Assembly: GCA_964396595.1 (NCBI GenBank)
Contig: CAYNFR010000006.1
Location: forward strand, 60,862 to 124,861
Origin: CAYNFR01 sp964396595
GTDB lineage: Bacteria > Bacteroidota > Bacteroidia > Chitinophagales > Saprospiraceae
Reading direction: 5' to 3'
DNA: 64,000 bases
The notes under the pieces were generated by a model. That model did no database searches. It worked only from the letters and a program-made list of their open reading frames with translations, and had not been told where the DNA came from. The translations under genes and the position numbers were made by a program. Below are positions 42,912 through 51,744 of the stretch, one piece after another. How positions within the stretch are numbered: position 1 is the stretch's first letter; each line of letters begins with the position of its first letter.

Positions 42912-44834
42912 TTAGCTTAACAACTGTTTAAAATGCTCAATAAACCCATTTATCGTGAAGCTCCCCTTATCACCATCACCTTGCACACGCAGAGAAAGCT
43001 GCCCTGAAGAAGCTTCTTTTTCGCCGATTATCAGCATCATCGGAACTTTTTTAATCTCTGTATCGCGGATTTTTCTGCCTATCGATTCTGCGCGATCATC
43101 TATATACCCTCGTATATCATGCATGGCTAACTCATTCAAGACTTGCTTCGCATAAGCCAGTTGATTATCTGAAATCGGTAAAATAGCCAATTGCTCAGGT
43201 GTCAGCCACAGTGGAAATTTACCAGCACAATGCTCTATCAACACACCGATAAATCGCTCCATAGATCCAAAAGGCGCTCTATGAATCATGACTGGTCTGT
43301 GTGGCTTGTTATCGGAGCCAATATATTCTAATCCAAATCTCTCCGGAAGATTATAATCGACTTGTATAGTGCCCAATTGCCAGCTGCGACCAAGAGCATC
43401 TTTGACCATGAAGTCCAGCTTAGGGCCATAAAAAGCTGCTTCGCCGAGTTCCGTGATCGTCTCCAATCCAATCTCTTGTGTCGCCTCAATTATAGCTCGC
43501 TCAGCTTTCTGCCAGTTGTCGTCAGAACCGATATACTTCTCTTTGTTTTCCGGGTCTCGAAGACTGATCTGTGCCGTAAAACTGTCAAAACCAAGCTTCT
43601 TAATCACATGCATCGTCAGATCAAGCACCCCCAAAAACTCATCTTTGAGCTGCTCCGGCATACAGAAGAGATGCGCATCATCTTGCGTAAAACTTCGTAC
43701 ACGCGTCAGTCCATGAAGCTCTCCGCTCTGCTCGTAGCGATATACCGTGCCGAATTCTGCTATGCGAACCGGTAACTCTTTATATGACCTCGGTTTATGT
43801 CCATAAATCTCACAGTGATGAGGACAGTTCATCGGTTTAAGTAAAAACTCTTCTCCCTCGCGCGGCGTGGATATGGGCCTGAACGAATCCTCTCCATATT
43901 TCTCCCAGTGACCCGATGTCATATACAGATCTTTCTTACCGATATGTGGCGTGATGACAGGTTGATAGCCCCGTTTAATCTGCTCTTGTTTTAGAAAATC
44001 TTCCAGCCTGGTGCGTAGTGCAGTTCCTTTGGGTAACCATATTGGCAATCCGGCTCCTACTCTTTCAGAAAACATGAATAACTCCAGCTCAGCGCCTAGT
44101 TTTCTGTGATCACGTTTTTTGGCCTCTTCGATTAAAGTGAGATACTCTGTTAACTCCTTCGCGCTCGGAAAACTTACACCATAAACCCTCGTCATCTGCT
44201 TGCGCTTCTCGTCTCCACGCCAATAAGCACCGGCGAGGCTCATTACCTTAACCGCTTTTATGAAACTTGTATTCGGTATATGAGGCCCACGACATAAATC
44301 AACAAACTCTCCTTGCTGATAAAAGCTTATCTCGCCATCTTTCAGATCTTGCAGAAGCTCAATCTTGTATTCGTCACCCTTTTCTTCAAAATAGGCAATA
44401 GCCTCATCCTTAGGCACTTCGCTGCGTAAATATGCATTTTTCTGACGCGCCAATTCCATCATCCTGTCCTCTATCGCCTTAAAATCTTGTGGCGTCAAGA
44501 CCTTCTCCCCTAGGTCAATATCATAATAAAAACCCTGATCGATCGTTGGACCTATACCAAATTTAGTTCCCGGAAACAAACTCTCTATGGCTTCTGCCAT
44601 CAAATGAGCCGAAGAATGCCAAAAAGTGGACTTTCCATCCTTATCATTCCAAGTATTGAATCGGATGTGACAATCACCTTGCACAGGACGGCTGGCATCA
44701 ATAACTTGACCATTGACATTGACTGACAGTACATTCCGCGCCAATCCCTCACTAATAGAGCGTGCAATACTCAATCCGTCCGTTCCCGAATCATATTCCC
44801 TCACAGCCCCATCAGGAAACGTAACTTTTATCAT
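42912..44834 (-). CDS. thrS: Threonine--tRNA ligase
   Basis: This 640-residue class II synthetase charges tRNA-Thr. The order is an N-terminal TGS domain (about 1-60), an editing domain with HSSAHLMAEAI and HxxxC-type zinc residues (about 75-230), a catalytic core with MNCPHHCEIYGHKPRSYKELP (Cys and His zinc ligands) and HGLTRVRSFTQDDAH, and a C-terminal anticodon-binding domain. A minus-strand -7 box lies 41-48 bases upstream. Here thrS is followed by metG, not by infC-rpmI-rplT. Confidence 0.97.
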   Translation of the reverse strand: MIKVTFPDGAVREYDSGTDGLSIARSISEGLARNVLSVNVNGQVIDASRPVQGDCHIRFNTWNDKDGKSTFWHSSAHLMAEAIESLFPGTKFGIGPTIDQGFYYDIDLGEKVLTPQDFKAIEDRMMELARQKNAYLRSEVPKDEAIAYFEEKGDEYKIELLQDLKDGEISFYQQGEFVDLCRGPHIPNTSFIKAVKVMSLAGAYWRGDEKRKQMTRVYGVSFPSAKELTEYLTLIEEAKKRDHRKLGAELELFMFSERVGAGLPIWLPKGTALRTRLEDFLKQEQIKRGYQPVITPHIGKKDLYMTSGHWEKYGEDSFRPISTPREGEEFLLKPMNCPHHCEIYGHKPRSYKELPVRIAEFGTVYRYEQSGELHGLTRVRSFTQDDAHLFCMPEQLKDEFLGVLDLTMHVIKKLGFDSFTAQISLRDPENKEKYIGSDDNWQKAERAIIEATQEIGLETITELGEAAFYGPKLDFMVKDALGRSWQLGTIQVDYNLPERFGLEYIGSDNKPHRPVMIHRAPFGSMERFIGVLIEHCAGKFPLWLTPEQLAILPISDNQLAYAKQVLNELAMHDIRGYIDDRAESIGRKIRDTEIKKVPMMLIIGEKEASSGQLSLRVQGDGDKGSFTINGFIEHFKQLLS

Positions 44835-44874
44835 CTAAAAAACCTAAATGTCTTCCCTAATCCAGAATAACGCT

Positions 44875-44882
44875 CAAAGATA
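44875..44882 (-). promoter_or_regulatory. Putative -7 box (TATCTTTG) for thrS-metG
   Basis: On the minus strand TATCTTTG is a perfect TAnnTTTG about 41 bases before the thrS ATG. No TTG appears at the expected -33 distance. Confidence 0.48.
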
Positions 44883-45012
44883 ATTTTCTCAAAACCATTA
44901 CCTATAATCTATATAAAAAATATTTAAAAAAATAATATATGTAAAGCCTTAATAAGTAGGTCACGCTTATTCTGCAAGAGAGTATCTTCGCATCTGCAAT
45001 AAACTTTCTGAC

Positions 45013-48000
45013 ATGCGTTCTAACATATTTGCTTCTCTTGTACTCCTTTGTTTTTCTCTAATCATTCTGAATAGTTGTCAAAAAAAAGCATCAACTATAG
45101 AAAGGGCAAGGCCTCACGATCCATTTGTTTTCAGGTCTGTACTTGATTTGCAGCCCAGGATGATTACCCTTGCCCTGCACAATAATCTATGGGCAGCCTA
45201 TTCGGCAGCCAATGGGCAACTATACAAAGCGTGGAAAGGAGCAGTACATTTTGACGGCGCAGTGTTTACATATGCCCATGGCCCTCAACCCTTGACCATG
45301 GGAGATGCGTATTTCATCAATACCACACCACGCGCATGGGAGTTAAAATCAAGTAATTCCGTTCTTCCATATACCTATAAGTATAGAGGACACCGCGTGA
45401 TGAATAGCAAAGCCTTTATCCTACATCAGCTTAATACAGCACAGGGCAACATTATGATTGATGAAGAGGTGGATTATAGCCTCTCAGAATCCGGTCAAAT
45501 AGGTTTCGAAAGGATATTTCATGTAGTTGACAACCCTGGCAATATCGACATTACGTTCTTAACCAATGCTAGTTCGCTCATAGTTGAGCAACACATTCAG
45601 ACTGATGGCGATTTCACAATCCTAGAAAGTACTCCCCGTAAGCACGACAAAATAGAAGTACTTGACATAAAAGCTTCTTTGACGCTTAATAAAACAGGTA
45701 AAACACGCTTAAATCTGATCCTTACAGACAAAGCCTTAATCCCCAATCCTAATAGTCCCGAAGAATTCAAGCTTGACGATGCCAGTACACCATTGGGTGC
45801 CAGACTTATCGCGGCAAACCATTGTCGGACTTGCCACAATATCGAAAAATATACTGTCGGACCTTCTTATCGCGCAGTAGCGCAACGATACGAGGACTCG
45901 GAGAGTAACGTAAAAATGCTTGCCAACAAAGTAAAAAATGGCGGTAGTGGAGTCTGGGGACAGAGCGCCATGACACCCCATCCTGAAATCAGTGACAATG
46001 AACTAGATGTCATGATCAGATACATTCTTGATCTCGACGATCCCGTGAAGAAAGATGATAAAAAAACGGCCTCAGCACTTAGTTTTGACAATGTATCATT
46101 GGAAGAAAAAGAATTAATAACCGGTGCACTGGTAAGAGTATATTCCATTTCCCCTCAGGTAAGAGAAGTGAAAACTGTCGATTTTACTAAACTGTCGCCA
46201 ATGATGGCGGGCATAATGCCCAATTTTGACAATATGTCCAATGCCGACTTTGCTGGATTGAGCGAGTGGTTTGCCCTGACTGCTGAAGGATATTTTTACG
46301 CTGATGAAGTTGGTGTTTATGAGTTCGAAATATGGAGTGACGATGCGAGCCTTCTGGAATTACATAATACACTTATAGCTGACAATGACGGACAGCATGG
46401 GGCAGAAGTCGTATCCGCCAGCGCTCGGTTGACAAAAGGTTACCACCCATTCCGAATCAGATATCAACAAGGTGGTGGCGGCGCATTTTTATCTTTCAAT
46501 TATAGAAAGGAAGGTGAAGAGAATTGGAAAGTCATACCTCAGGAGCTTATCTTTCATAAAATAGCTGATCACCATCTCATTGGTGATCTGTCATTGCCGA
46601 TGGCTACTACTATGCGTATACCCGGACACCAAACACCACTAGATAATGTACATCCATCTTTCGATCTCAGCACCGCAAGACCGGCAGGTTTTAAACCCAA
46701 GGTAGGTGGGATGGATTTGCTCTCTGACGGACGCCTTGTCGTCAGCACATGGGATGCTGAAGGTGCTGTTTACATTTTAGATAATTTAGCTTCCGGAGAT
46801 AGTACCAAGATCACATCTAAAAAAATAGCCTCTGGTCTAGCTGAACCACTAGGTCTAAAGGTCGTAGATGATCAGATATACATCATGCAAAAACATGAAC
46901 TCACCCATCTCATAGATTTGAACAATGACGAAATCATTGATGAGTATCGCACAGTGGCAGACTCGTGGCAAGTATCCCCCAATTTTCATGAATTTGGATT
47001 TGGCCTAGAATATCTAGATGGTCATTTTTATGCGGCTCTTGCGACAGCTATCGAGCCGGGAGGTGCGAGCACTCAGCCCCAGATTCCGGATAGAGGAAAA
47101 GTTATCAAGGTAAATAGAGAGACAGGTGAGTTGAGCTTTATCGCCCATGGATTACGCACCCCTAACGGTATCGGTATAGGACTTGATAACCAGTTATTTA
47201 TCGCTGATAACCAAGGAGACTGGCTACCTTCTTCTAAGATCGTACACGTCTCAGAAGGAGCATGGTATGGGTCGCGCTCTGTCGATTTTATAGGAACAGC
47301 GGGGCTGCGCGAAAAACTTCCTGTCGTCTGGTTGCCTCAAGACGAAATCGGCAATTCTCCCTCTACTCCTATCGGTATCGAAGTAGGCCCCTACAAAAAT
47401 CAGCTTATCCATGGCGAAGTGACGAATGGTGGCATCAAGCGTGTATTTCCTGAAAAAATAGAAGGAGAATGGCAAGGCGCACTTTTCAGATTTACGCAAG
47501 GTCTCGAGGGTGGAGTCAACCGCATCGTCTGGAATCCTGATGGTGCTCTTTATGTAGGCGGCATAGGAAATCCGGGCAACTGGTCTCATGCCGGAAAAAA
47601 ATGGTATGGATTAGAAAGACTTAAGTACAACGGAAAAACAACATTTGAAATGCTCGCCGTACGTGCACGTTCCAATGGCCTGCAAATAGAGTTTACCGAA
47701 CCACTTGCCTTGGGAGAAGGCTGGAATCCGAGCGATTATGAAATAGAGCAGTGGTATTACCTTCCCACGATTGAATATGGCGGCCCTAAACTGGGACAGC
47801 AACGCCTTAAAGTTCGCAACGTTAACATATCCGAAGATCGACGCGCAGTCGATATCACAATCGATGGCATCAAGCCCAATCATGTCGTCTATTTACATTT
47901 GGGTAGCGGTATTATCAGCCAGAGCGGCAACCAACTATGGTCAAGTGAATGTTGGTATACCATGAATCGAATTCCTAAAAATCTACCCGTTACTGAGAGT

Positions 48001-48660
48001 ACTAAGTCTTTTGTAGCTATTGACAATACGCTAACGGAATTTGAAAAACAGGCCGGCTTCCAGCTACTCTTCAATGGTAAAGACCTGAATGAATGGCATA
48101 CTTACAATCAATCCGGAGTAACTCCCGGATGGAAGATAGACGGAACGAGCTTCTATCTTGACCCGACTGTAAAAGCGGGTGGCGATCTTACGTCAAATAA
48201 ATCATACAAAAATTTCGAACTTAAACTGGATTGGAAAATCCAAAACTGTGGCAATAGCGGTATAATGTGGAATGTAGTCGAATCCCCTGACTACAGTGCC
48301 CCATACCTCACGGGTCCTGAAATGCAAATATTGGATAATGTATGTCATCCAGATACACGCTATCCGACACATCGAGCCGGAGATCTGTATGATATGATCG
48401 AGACTAAGTATAAGACAGTTAAGCCTGCCGGCCAATGGAATAATATACGTATCATCTCTCGTGATGGATATGTAGAATTCTGGCAGAATGGTCATCGAGT
48501 GGTTACGTTTACCATGCACTCACCAGAATGGGATGAGCTTGTCGCCAAGAGTAAATTTCACGATTGGCCCGCATTTGGCAAAGCCAAAGAAGGAAAGATC
48601 GTTCTCCAAGATCACAGCGACAAGGTGTGGTTCAAGAATGTCAAGATCAGAGAGTTATAA
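45013..48660 (+). CDS. Multidomain lipoprotein: cytochrome c, PA14, GSDH/PVC-type beta-propeller and DUF1080 (3-keto-disaccharide hydrolase-like)
   Basis: This 1215-residue protein has a lipoprotein signal (FSLIILNSC, Cys22). After an N-terminal domain (~35-255) comes a cytochrome c domain with CRTCH at ~271-275 and a likely distal Met. A PA14 carbohydrate-binding domain follows (~375-515, GYFYADEVGVYEFEIWSDD). A GSDH/L-sorbosone-dehydrogenase-like propeller covers ~550-890 (GLRTPNGIGIGLDNQLFIADNQGDW). A linker with strands leads to a DUF1080 domain (~1020-1215, FQLLFNGKDLNEWHT, GNSGIMWNV, GPEMQILDN, GQWNNIRI). DUF1080 members are reported to hydrolyse 3-keto-glycosides. The fusion suggests oxidation and then hydrolysis of a glycoside outside the cytoplasm. 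A weak -7 box TATCTTCG is at 44983-44990. Confidence 0.85.
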   Translation: MRSNIFASLVLLCFSLIILNSCQKKASTIERARPHDPFVFRSVLDLQPRMITLALHNNLWAAYSAANGQLYKAWKGAVHFDGAVFTYAHGPQPLTMGDAYFINTTPRAWELKSSNSVLPYTYKYRGHRVMNSKAFILHQLNTAQGNIMIDEEVDYSLSESGQIGFERIFHVVDNPGNIDITFLTNASSLIVEQHIQTDGDFTILESTPRKHDKIEVLDIKASLTLNKTGKTRLNLILTDKALIPNPNSPEEFKLDDASTPLGARLIAANHCRTCHNIEKYTVGPSYRAVAQRYEDSESNVKMLANKVKNGGSGVWGQSAMTPHPEISDNELDVMIRYILDLDDPVKKDDKKTASALSFDNVSLEEKELITGALVRVYSISPQVREVKTVDFTKLSPMMAGIMPNFDNMSNADFAGLSEWFALTAEGYFYADEVGVYEFEIWSDDASLLELHNTLIADNDGQHGAEVVSASARLTKGYHPFRIRYQQGGGGAFLSFNYRKEGEENWKVIPQELIFHKIADHHLIGDLSLPMATTMRIPGHQTPLDNVHPSFDLSTARPAGFKPKVGGMDLLSDGRLVVSTWDAEGAVYILDNLASGDSTKITSKKIASGLAEPLGLKVVDDQIYIMQKHELTHLIDLNNDEIIDEYRTVADSWQVSPNFHEFGFGLEYLDGHFYAALATAIEPGGASTQPQIPDRGKVIKVNRETGELSFIAHGLRTPNGIGIGLDNQLFIADNQGDWLPSSKIVHVSEGAWYGSRSVDFIGTAGLREKLPVVWLPQDEIGNSPSTPIGIEVGPYKNQLIHGEVTNGGIKRVFPEKIEGEWQGALFRFTQGLEGGVNRIVWNPDGALYVGGIGNPGNWSHAGKKWYGLERLKYNGKTTFEMLAVRARSNGLQIEFTEPLALGEGWNPSDYEIEQWYYLPTIEYGGPKLGQQRLKVRNVNISEDRRAVDITIDGIKPNHVVYLHLGSGIISQSGNQLWSSECWYTMNRIPKNLPVTESTKSFVAIDNTLTEFEKQAGFQLLFNGKDLNEWHTYNQSGVTPGWKIDGTSFYLDPTVKAGGDLTSNKSYKNFELKLDWKIQNCGNSGIMWNVVESPDYSAPYLTGPEMQILDNVCHPDTRYPTHRAGDLYDMIETKYKTVKPAGQWNNIRIISRDGYVEFWQNGHRVVTFTMHSPEWDELVAKSKFHDWPAFGKAKEGKIVLQDHSDKVWFKNVKIREL

Positions 48661-48679
48661 CGTTAGATCACAACATCAT

Positions 48680-48704
48680 AGTCATTGGCCTACGGCCAAT
48701 GACT
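48680..48704 (+). terminator. Strong GC-rich hairpin after the fusion gene
   Basis: AGTCATTGGCC (48680-48690) pairs with GGCCAATGACT (48694-48704) across a three-base loop, 20 bases past the stop of 45013-48660. There is no T run, so it may stabilise the transcript end rather than terminate; it also abuts a repeat element. Confidence 0.5.
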
Positions 48705-48721
48705 TAATACCGCTAGAGTAA

Positions 48722-48883
48722 GGATAAAGGTATCTTTCGTCCCCAAAGGCAGTTTACATATCTTTCGACTCGACAGACTGCAGAAGTATTTAGTAGTCTG
48801 CCTCATTTCAATATCCCACCTCCGGCATCTCGTCAGTTCTCTTGTAATCGCGTCGCCGAGATATGTCACGTCAACTCTCCGTG
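48722..48883 (-). repeat. Dispersed palindromic spacer repeat, copy 2
   Basis: Read on the minus strand, it aligns by eye over its whole length with 12762-12922: GAGAGTTGACGTGA, TCTCGGCGACGCGATTACAAG, CGGAGGTGGGATATTGAAAT and further shared words. The palindrome CTTGTCTCG-N6-CGAGACAAG is decayed but recognisable. A 68-codon frame at 48690-48896 lies almost entirely in this repeat and is not a gene. Confidence 0.6.
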
Positions 48884-48977
48884 CTTCAGTGCGCATGCAC
48901 TCATGATGTCCTTCGACCTTCTAATTTCAACCTTTCATTCTTAATATTAGGCTCGTCCGCAAGACGAGACGACCCTA

Positions 48978-49050
48978 ATTGGGCAAAGCCCGTCCTCGTC
49001 AGTCTTCCTTTTTGTCATGCCGCCGAGACAAGAAATCCGTAATTTATTTT
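48978..49050 (-). repeat. Dispersed palindromic spacer repeat, copy 3
   Basis: The minus-strand reading contains CTTGTCTCGGCGGC, AAAAAGGAAGACTGACGAG and matches the first half of copies 1 and 2. It runs through the TAA of the oxidoreductase gene (49049-49051). The neighbouring bases (48952-48991) hold two further small hairpins (CTCGTC/GACGAG and GGGC/GCCC). Confidence 0.5.
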
Positions 49051-50419
49051 AAAACCGCATATCTGCCGGGTGAATGTAGCCTTCACGATATTCTCTGCGC
49101 AGCAATGCCGTAGCTTCATCGTCTCCCTCAATTATTTTCAGTAAAGGATCATAACGCAATGGCCTGTTAAGCCGCATAGAGAGATTAGCGATTATACAAC
49201 TGGCGGTGGAAATGTAAGCTTCTTCTATATCTGAGATAGGTTTTGTACCATTTTCGATAGCAGAGATCATATCTCTCATCTGACCTCGCGTAGCAGGAGC
49301 GGTATGAATCTCTATATCTTTTTCTGTAAGATCTTCAGGATACTCTTCTTTCTCAAGCAATACATCACGTCTGATGCGTCCACCTTGTCCACGAGGGATG
49401 AATTCGCTTTTATGAACATCAGCCTTGAGAGTTCCCCCTTCACCGTATATCACAAAACCCCATGGATACTCAGGATCTGGCGCTGTGCCCCAGCTACGAT
49501 GTTGCCACACACAGTTGAGTTCTGCATACTGGAAAATGGCCGTCTGGGTGTCTGCTGTGTTGGACTTAGCGGCCTTTTGAACATATATCCCGCCTGTTGA
49601 GGAAATAGTATGCGGCCAGCCTAGTCCCAACATCCATCTGACTGCGTCAAACATATGCACGCACATGTCACCCATGATACCATTGCTGTACTCCATAAAT
49701 GCACGCCACCACCCTCTGTGCGGCAGCCCGTCATAAGGTCTCCATGGTGCCGGGCCTGTCCATAGTTCATAGTCCAAATGATCAGGGACCTCTTGAAGCG
49801 GTGGGTTAGCTGAAGAGCGCATGTGATAGTAACAGAACATCTCGACATGCGAAATCTTGCCTAGCATCCCCGTATCGACAATATTCTTTTTGACCCATTG
49901 GAGGTGCGGCGTGCTGCGCCGTTGAAGTCCTATCTGTGCTACCTTTTTATAATGCCTCGCAGCGCGTAAGACAGCTTCTCCTTCGAGGACATCTACGCTT
50001 ATAGGTTTTTGTAGATATACATGTGCGCCGGCTTTCATAGCATCAATGGCTTGTAAGGCATGCCAGTGATCAGGTGTTCCTATCAACACAATATCTGGTT
50101 TTTCAAGAGCAAGCAAATCGCGGTAATCACGATAAAGATTGGGCTTATGACCATCTATCGATCGGGCGGCAACAAGCCCCTGCGCTTCATACAACAACTT
50201 ACTATCGACATCACAAAGTCCCGACACCCGGCAATCTGCCACCTGTATGATCTTAAACAGATCACTCTTGCCGTACCACCCTGTTCCGATCAATGCGACA
50301 TTATATGTAGCGCGTGTCGATCCTAGTGCTGATATGGGCGATGCACAAGCCCACATCCCGGCACTAGCAGCATAGGATGTGGTCTTTAAAAAATCCCTTC
50401 TACTCTGTAACTGTCTCAT
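49049..50419 (-). CDS. Tat-exported Gfo/Idh/MocA-family oxidoreductase
   Basis: This protein has 456 residues from the ATG at 50419, or 463 from 50440. The shorter form puts the Tat motif SRRDFLK at the very start, as in other family members. The NAD(P)-binding Rossmann part follows the signal (VALIGTGWYGKSDLFKI), with EKP-type QKPISVDVLEGEAVLR near 130. The C-terminal part is a Gfo/Idh/MocA alpha/beta domain (YELWTGPAPWRPYDGLPHRGWWRAFMEYSNG). Exported members of this family oxidise sugars or glycosides, including at C3. The gene faces the DUF1080 fusion gene 3' to 3'. Confidence 0.86.
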   Translation of the reverse strand: MRQLQSRRDFLKTTSYAASAGMWACASPISALGSTRATYNVALIGTGWYGKSDLFKIIQVADCRVSGLCDVDSKLLYEAQGLVAARSIDGHKPNLYRDYRDLLALEKPDIVLIGTPDHWHALQAIDAMKAGAHVYLQKPISVDVLEGEAVLRAARHYKKVAQIGLQRRSTPHLQWVKKNIVDTGMLGKISHVEMFCYYHMRSSANPPLQEVPDHLDYELWTGPAPWRPYDGLPHRGWWRAFMEYSNGIMGDMCVHMFDAVRWMLGLGWPHTISSTGGIYVQKAAKSNTADTQTAIFQYAELNCVWQHRSWGTAPDPEYPWGFVIYGEGGTLKADVHKSEFIPRGQGGRIRRDVLLEKEEYPEDLTEKDIEIHTAPATRGQMRDMISAIENGTKPISDIEEAYISTASCIIANLSMRLNRPLRYDPLLKIIEGDDEATALLRREYREGYIHPADMRF

Positions 50420-50460
50420 AATTAAGCGATATTTGTGCATGGGGTAATATAAAAATTTAG

Positions 50461-51198
50461 ATGGAAAGCATCATTACGAAAGACACAGAAGTTTTTTATT
50501 TTAAGAACTTTGGGGTGGCACAAGACCCTGAAGTATTCAAAATCACGACGGATAGTCTGGCTTTAGGTGCGCTGTGTCCTTTGGCTGAGGGGTACAATAA
50601 TCTTGAAATAGGTGGCGGTACCGGCGTAGTAAGCATGATGCTTGCACAAAGATTCGATAATATTCATGTCGCGACCATAGACATCAATCCTCGCTCTGTA
50701 GAACTGAGTAAAGAGAATTTTGCCAATAGCTCCTACGGTACTCGCTTATCGGCTCGTCAGGAAGATTTTTGCGATTTTGTTGACACGCTCAAAGACAATT
50801 CACTTGACAATATTGTCTCAAATCCACCCTATCACACCAATGGTCTAATGCCCTCTGATGAACATCTGGCACTAGCGAAGCATGAATCACACGATTTGCT
50901 GCCCAATATACTCAGTGCCGCCAAAAGGCTGCTCAAGCCTGACGGCCTACTTTCGCTTTTAATCCCTGCCTATCGGCACAACGAAATTATAAAGCTTGCT
51001 GACAGCATCGGACTTTATCTGCATTCACGTGTTAAATTAACTGCATTTGAAAATCAACCACCGATAAGATATATTCTCTCATGGCAGCCCAATCAATGTG
51101 ATCCCATAGAAGATAGAATAGTGACTATTTACAATCCTGATCGTAGCTATCACGCATCTTGGCGGATTGCTTTAGCAGATTTTTTGACAATCTTCTAG
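50461..51198 (+). CDS. yfiC: tRNA1(Val) adenine-37 N6-methyltransferase-like protein
   Basis: This 245-residue class I SAM-dependent methyltransferase has the SAM motif EIGGGTGVVSMMLAQRF (about 49-65) and the N6-adenine catalytic motif NPPYH (about 120-124). The sequence start (FYFKNFGVAQDPEVFKITTDSLALGAL) matches the YfiC/TrmM family, which methylates A37 of tRNA-Val in enterobacteria. The target here is inferred. It is divergent from the oxidoreductase with only 20-41 bases between starts. Confidence 0.85.
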   Translation: MESIITKDTEVFYFKNFGVAQDPEVFKITTDSLALGALCPLAEGYNNLEIGGGTGVVSMMLAQRFDNIHVATIDINPRSVELSKENFANSSYGTRLSARQEDFCDFVDTLKDNSLDNIVSNPPYHTNGLMPSDEHLALAKHESHDLLPNILSAAKRLLKPDGLLSLLIPAYRHNEIIKLADSIGLYLHSRVKLTAFENQPPIRYILSWQPNQCDPIEDRIVTIYNPDRSYHASWRIALADFLTIF

Positions 51199-51374
51199 CG
51201 ACATATAAAGTCGAACGGTCGTTTGATTAATTATCTAACTGAGCGGCTCTGCTTCTTATCAATGATGAATAGTATTAAACTTGGATATCTTCTGTTCTAC
51301 AGTCATCTACTTTACTTAACCCGAAAGGCTAAATAATTCTAGCTCGTGACAGTACCCTGTGCAGTCGTCACACA

Positions 51375-51518
51375 TCATAAATTACTCTCCACTAGAGTCA
51401 CTCCATTTTTCAACATATGCTTGCGCAGGCGTGTAAAGAGTGGTACCAATGGAAGTACTTCGCTGTCAAATTGAACATGCGGCGACAAATAAGCTCTTGT
51501 GTCAGCATTGTTGTATAA
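51375..51518 (-). pseudogene. 47-codon C-terminal gene relic, family unknown
   Basis: On the minus strand the frame is open from an upstream in-frame TAG (51519-51521) to a TGA at 51375-51377. It reads ADTRAYLSPHVQFDSEVL and then PLVPLFTRLRKHMLKNGVTL, ending ESNL. The composition is that of a real folded protein tail, amphipathic and not low-complexity, but there is no start and no upstream continuation in any frame I followed. I take it as the decayed 3' end of a lost gene. I cannot name the family. Confidence 0.4.
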
Positions 51519-51551
51519 CTATGTAGTGCGTTTTGGTGTGAGATTCTTGAT

Positions 51552-51575
51552 CGCAAAGCCGGTAGAGCCGCAAAG
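51552..51575 (+). repeat. Degenerate 'cgcaaag' spacer repeat
   Basis: Two CGCAAAG words ten bases apart. Such words are frequent in Bacteroidota spacers as far as I recall. Confidence 0.3.
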
Positions 51576-51744
51576 ATTAACCTAAAGATAAGGGACTTTT
51601 TTTGATAGTCCTCTAGCAGTTTTCGAATTCTATCGATAGTCTAAATTACCGCCTTCGGCACAATTTGACTTACACGCTAATATTGTGATAGCACTGTAGC
51701 TCAAATATTCCTAGCTTAGAGCTGTTAAATTAATATCCGACTTT

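Larger units (their letters stand above)
51199..51744. other. 546-base spacer with a gene relic
   Basis: The only coding-like content is the fragment at 51375-51518. Two CGCAAAG words (51552-51558 and 51569-51575) form a degenerate spacer repeat. I see nothing else, and no clear promoter for the gene at 51745. Confidence 0.5.

Noticed and set aside
48690..48896. 68-codon minus-strand frame with a basic N-terminus
   Set aside because: It lies almost wholly inside a dispersed repeat that is non-coding at its other copies.
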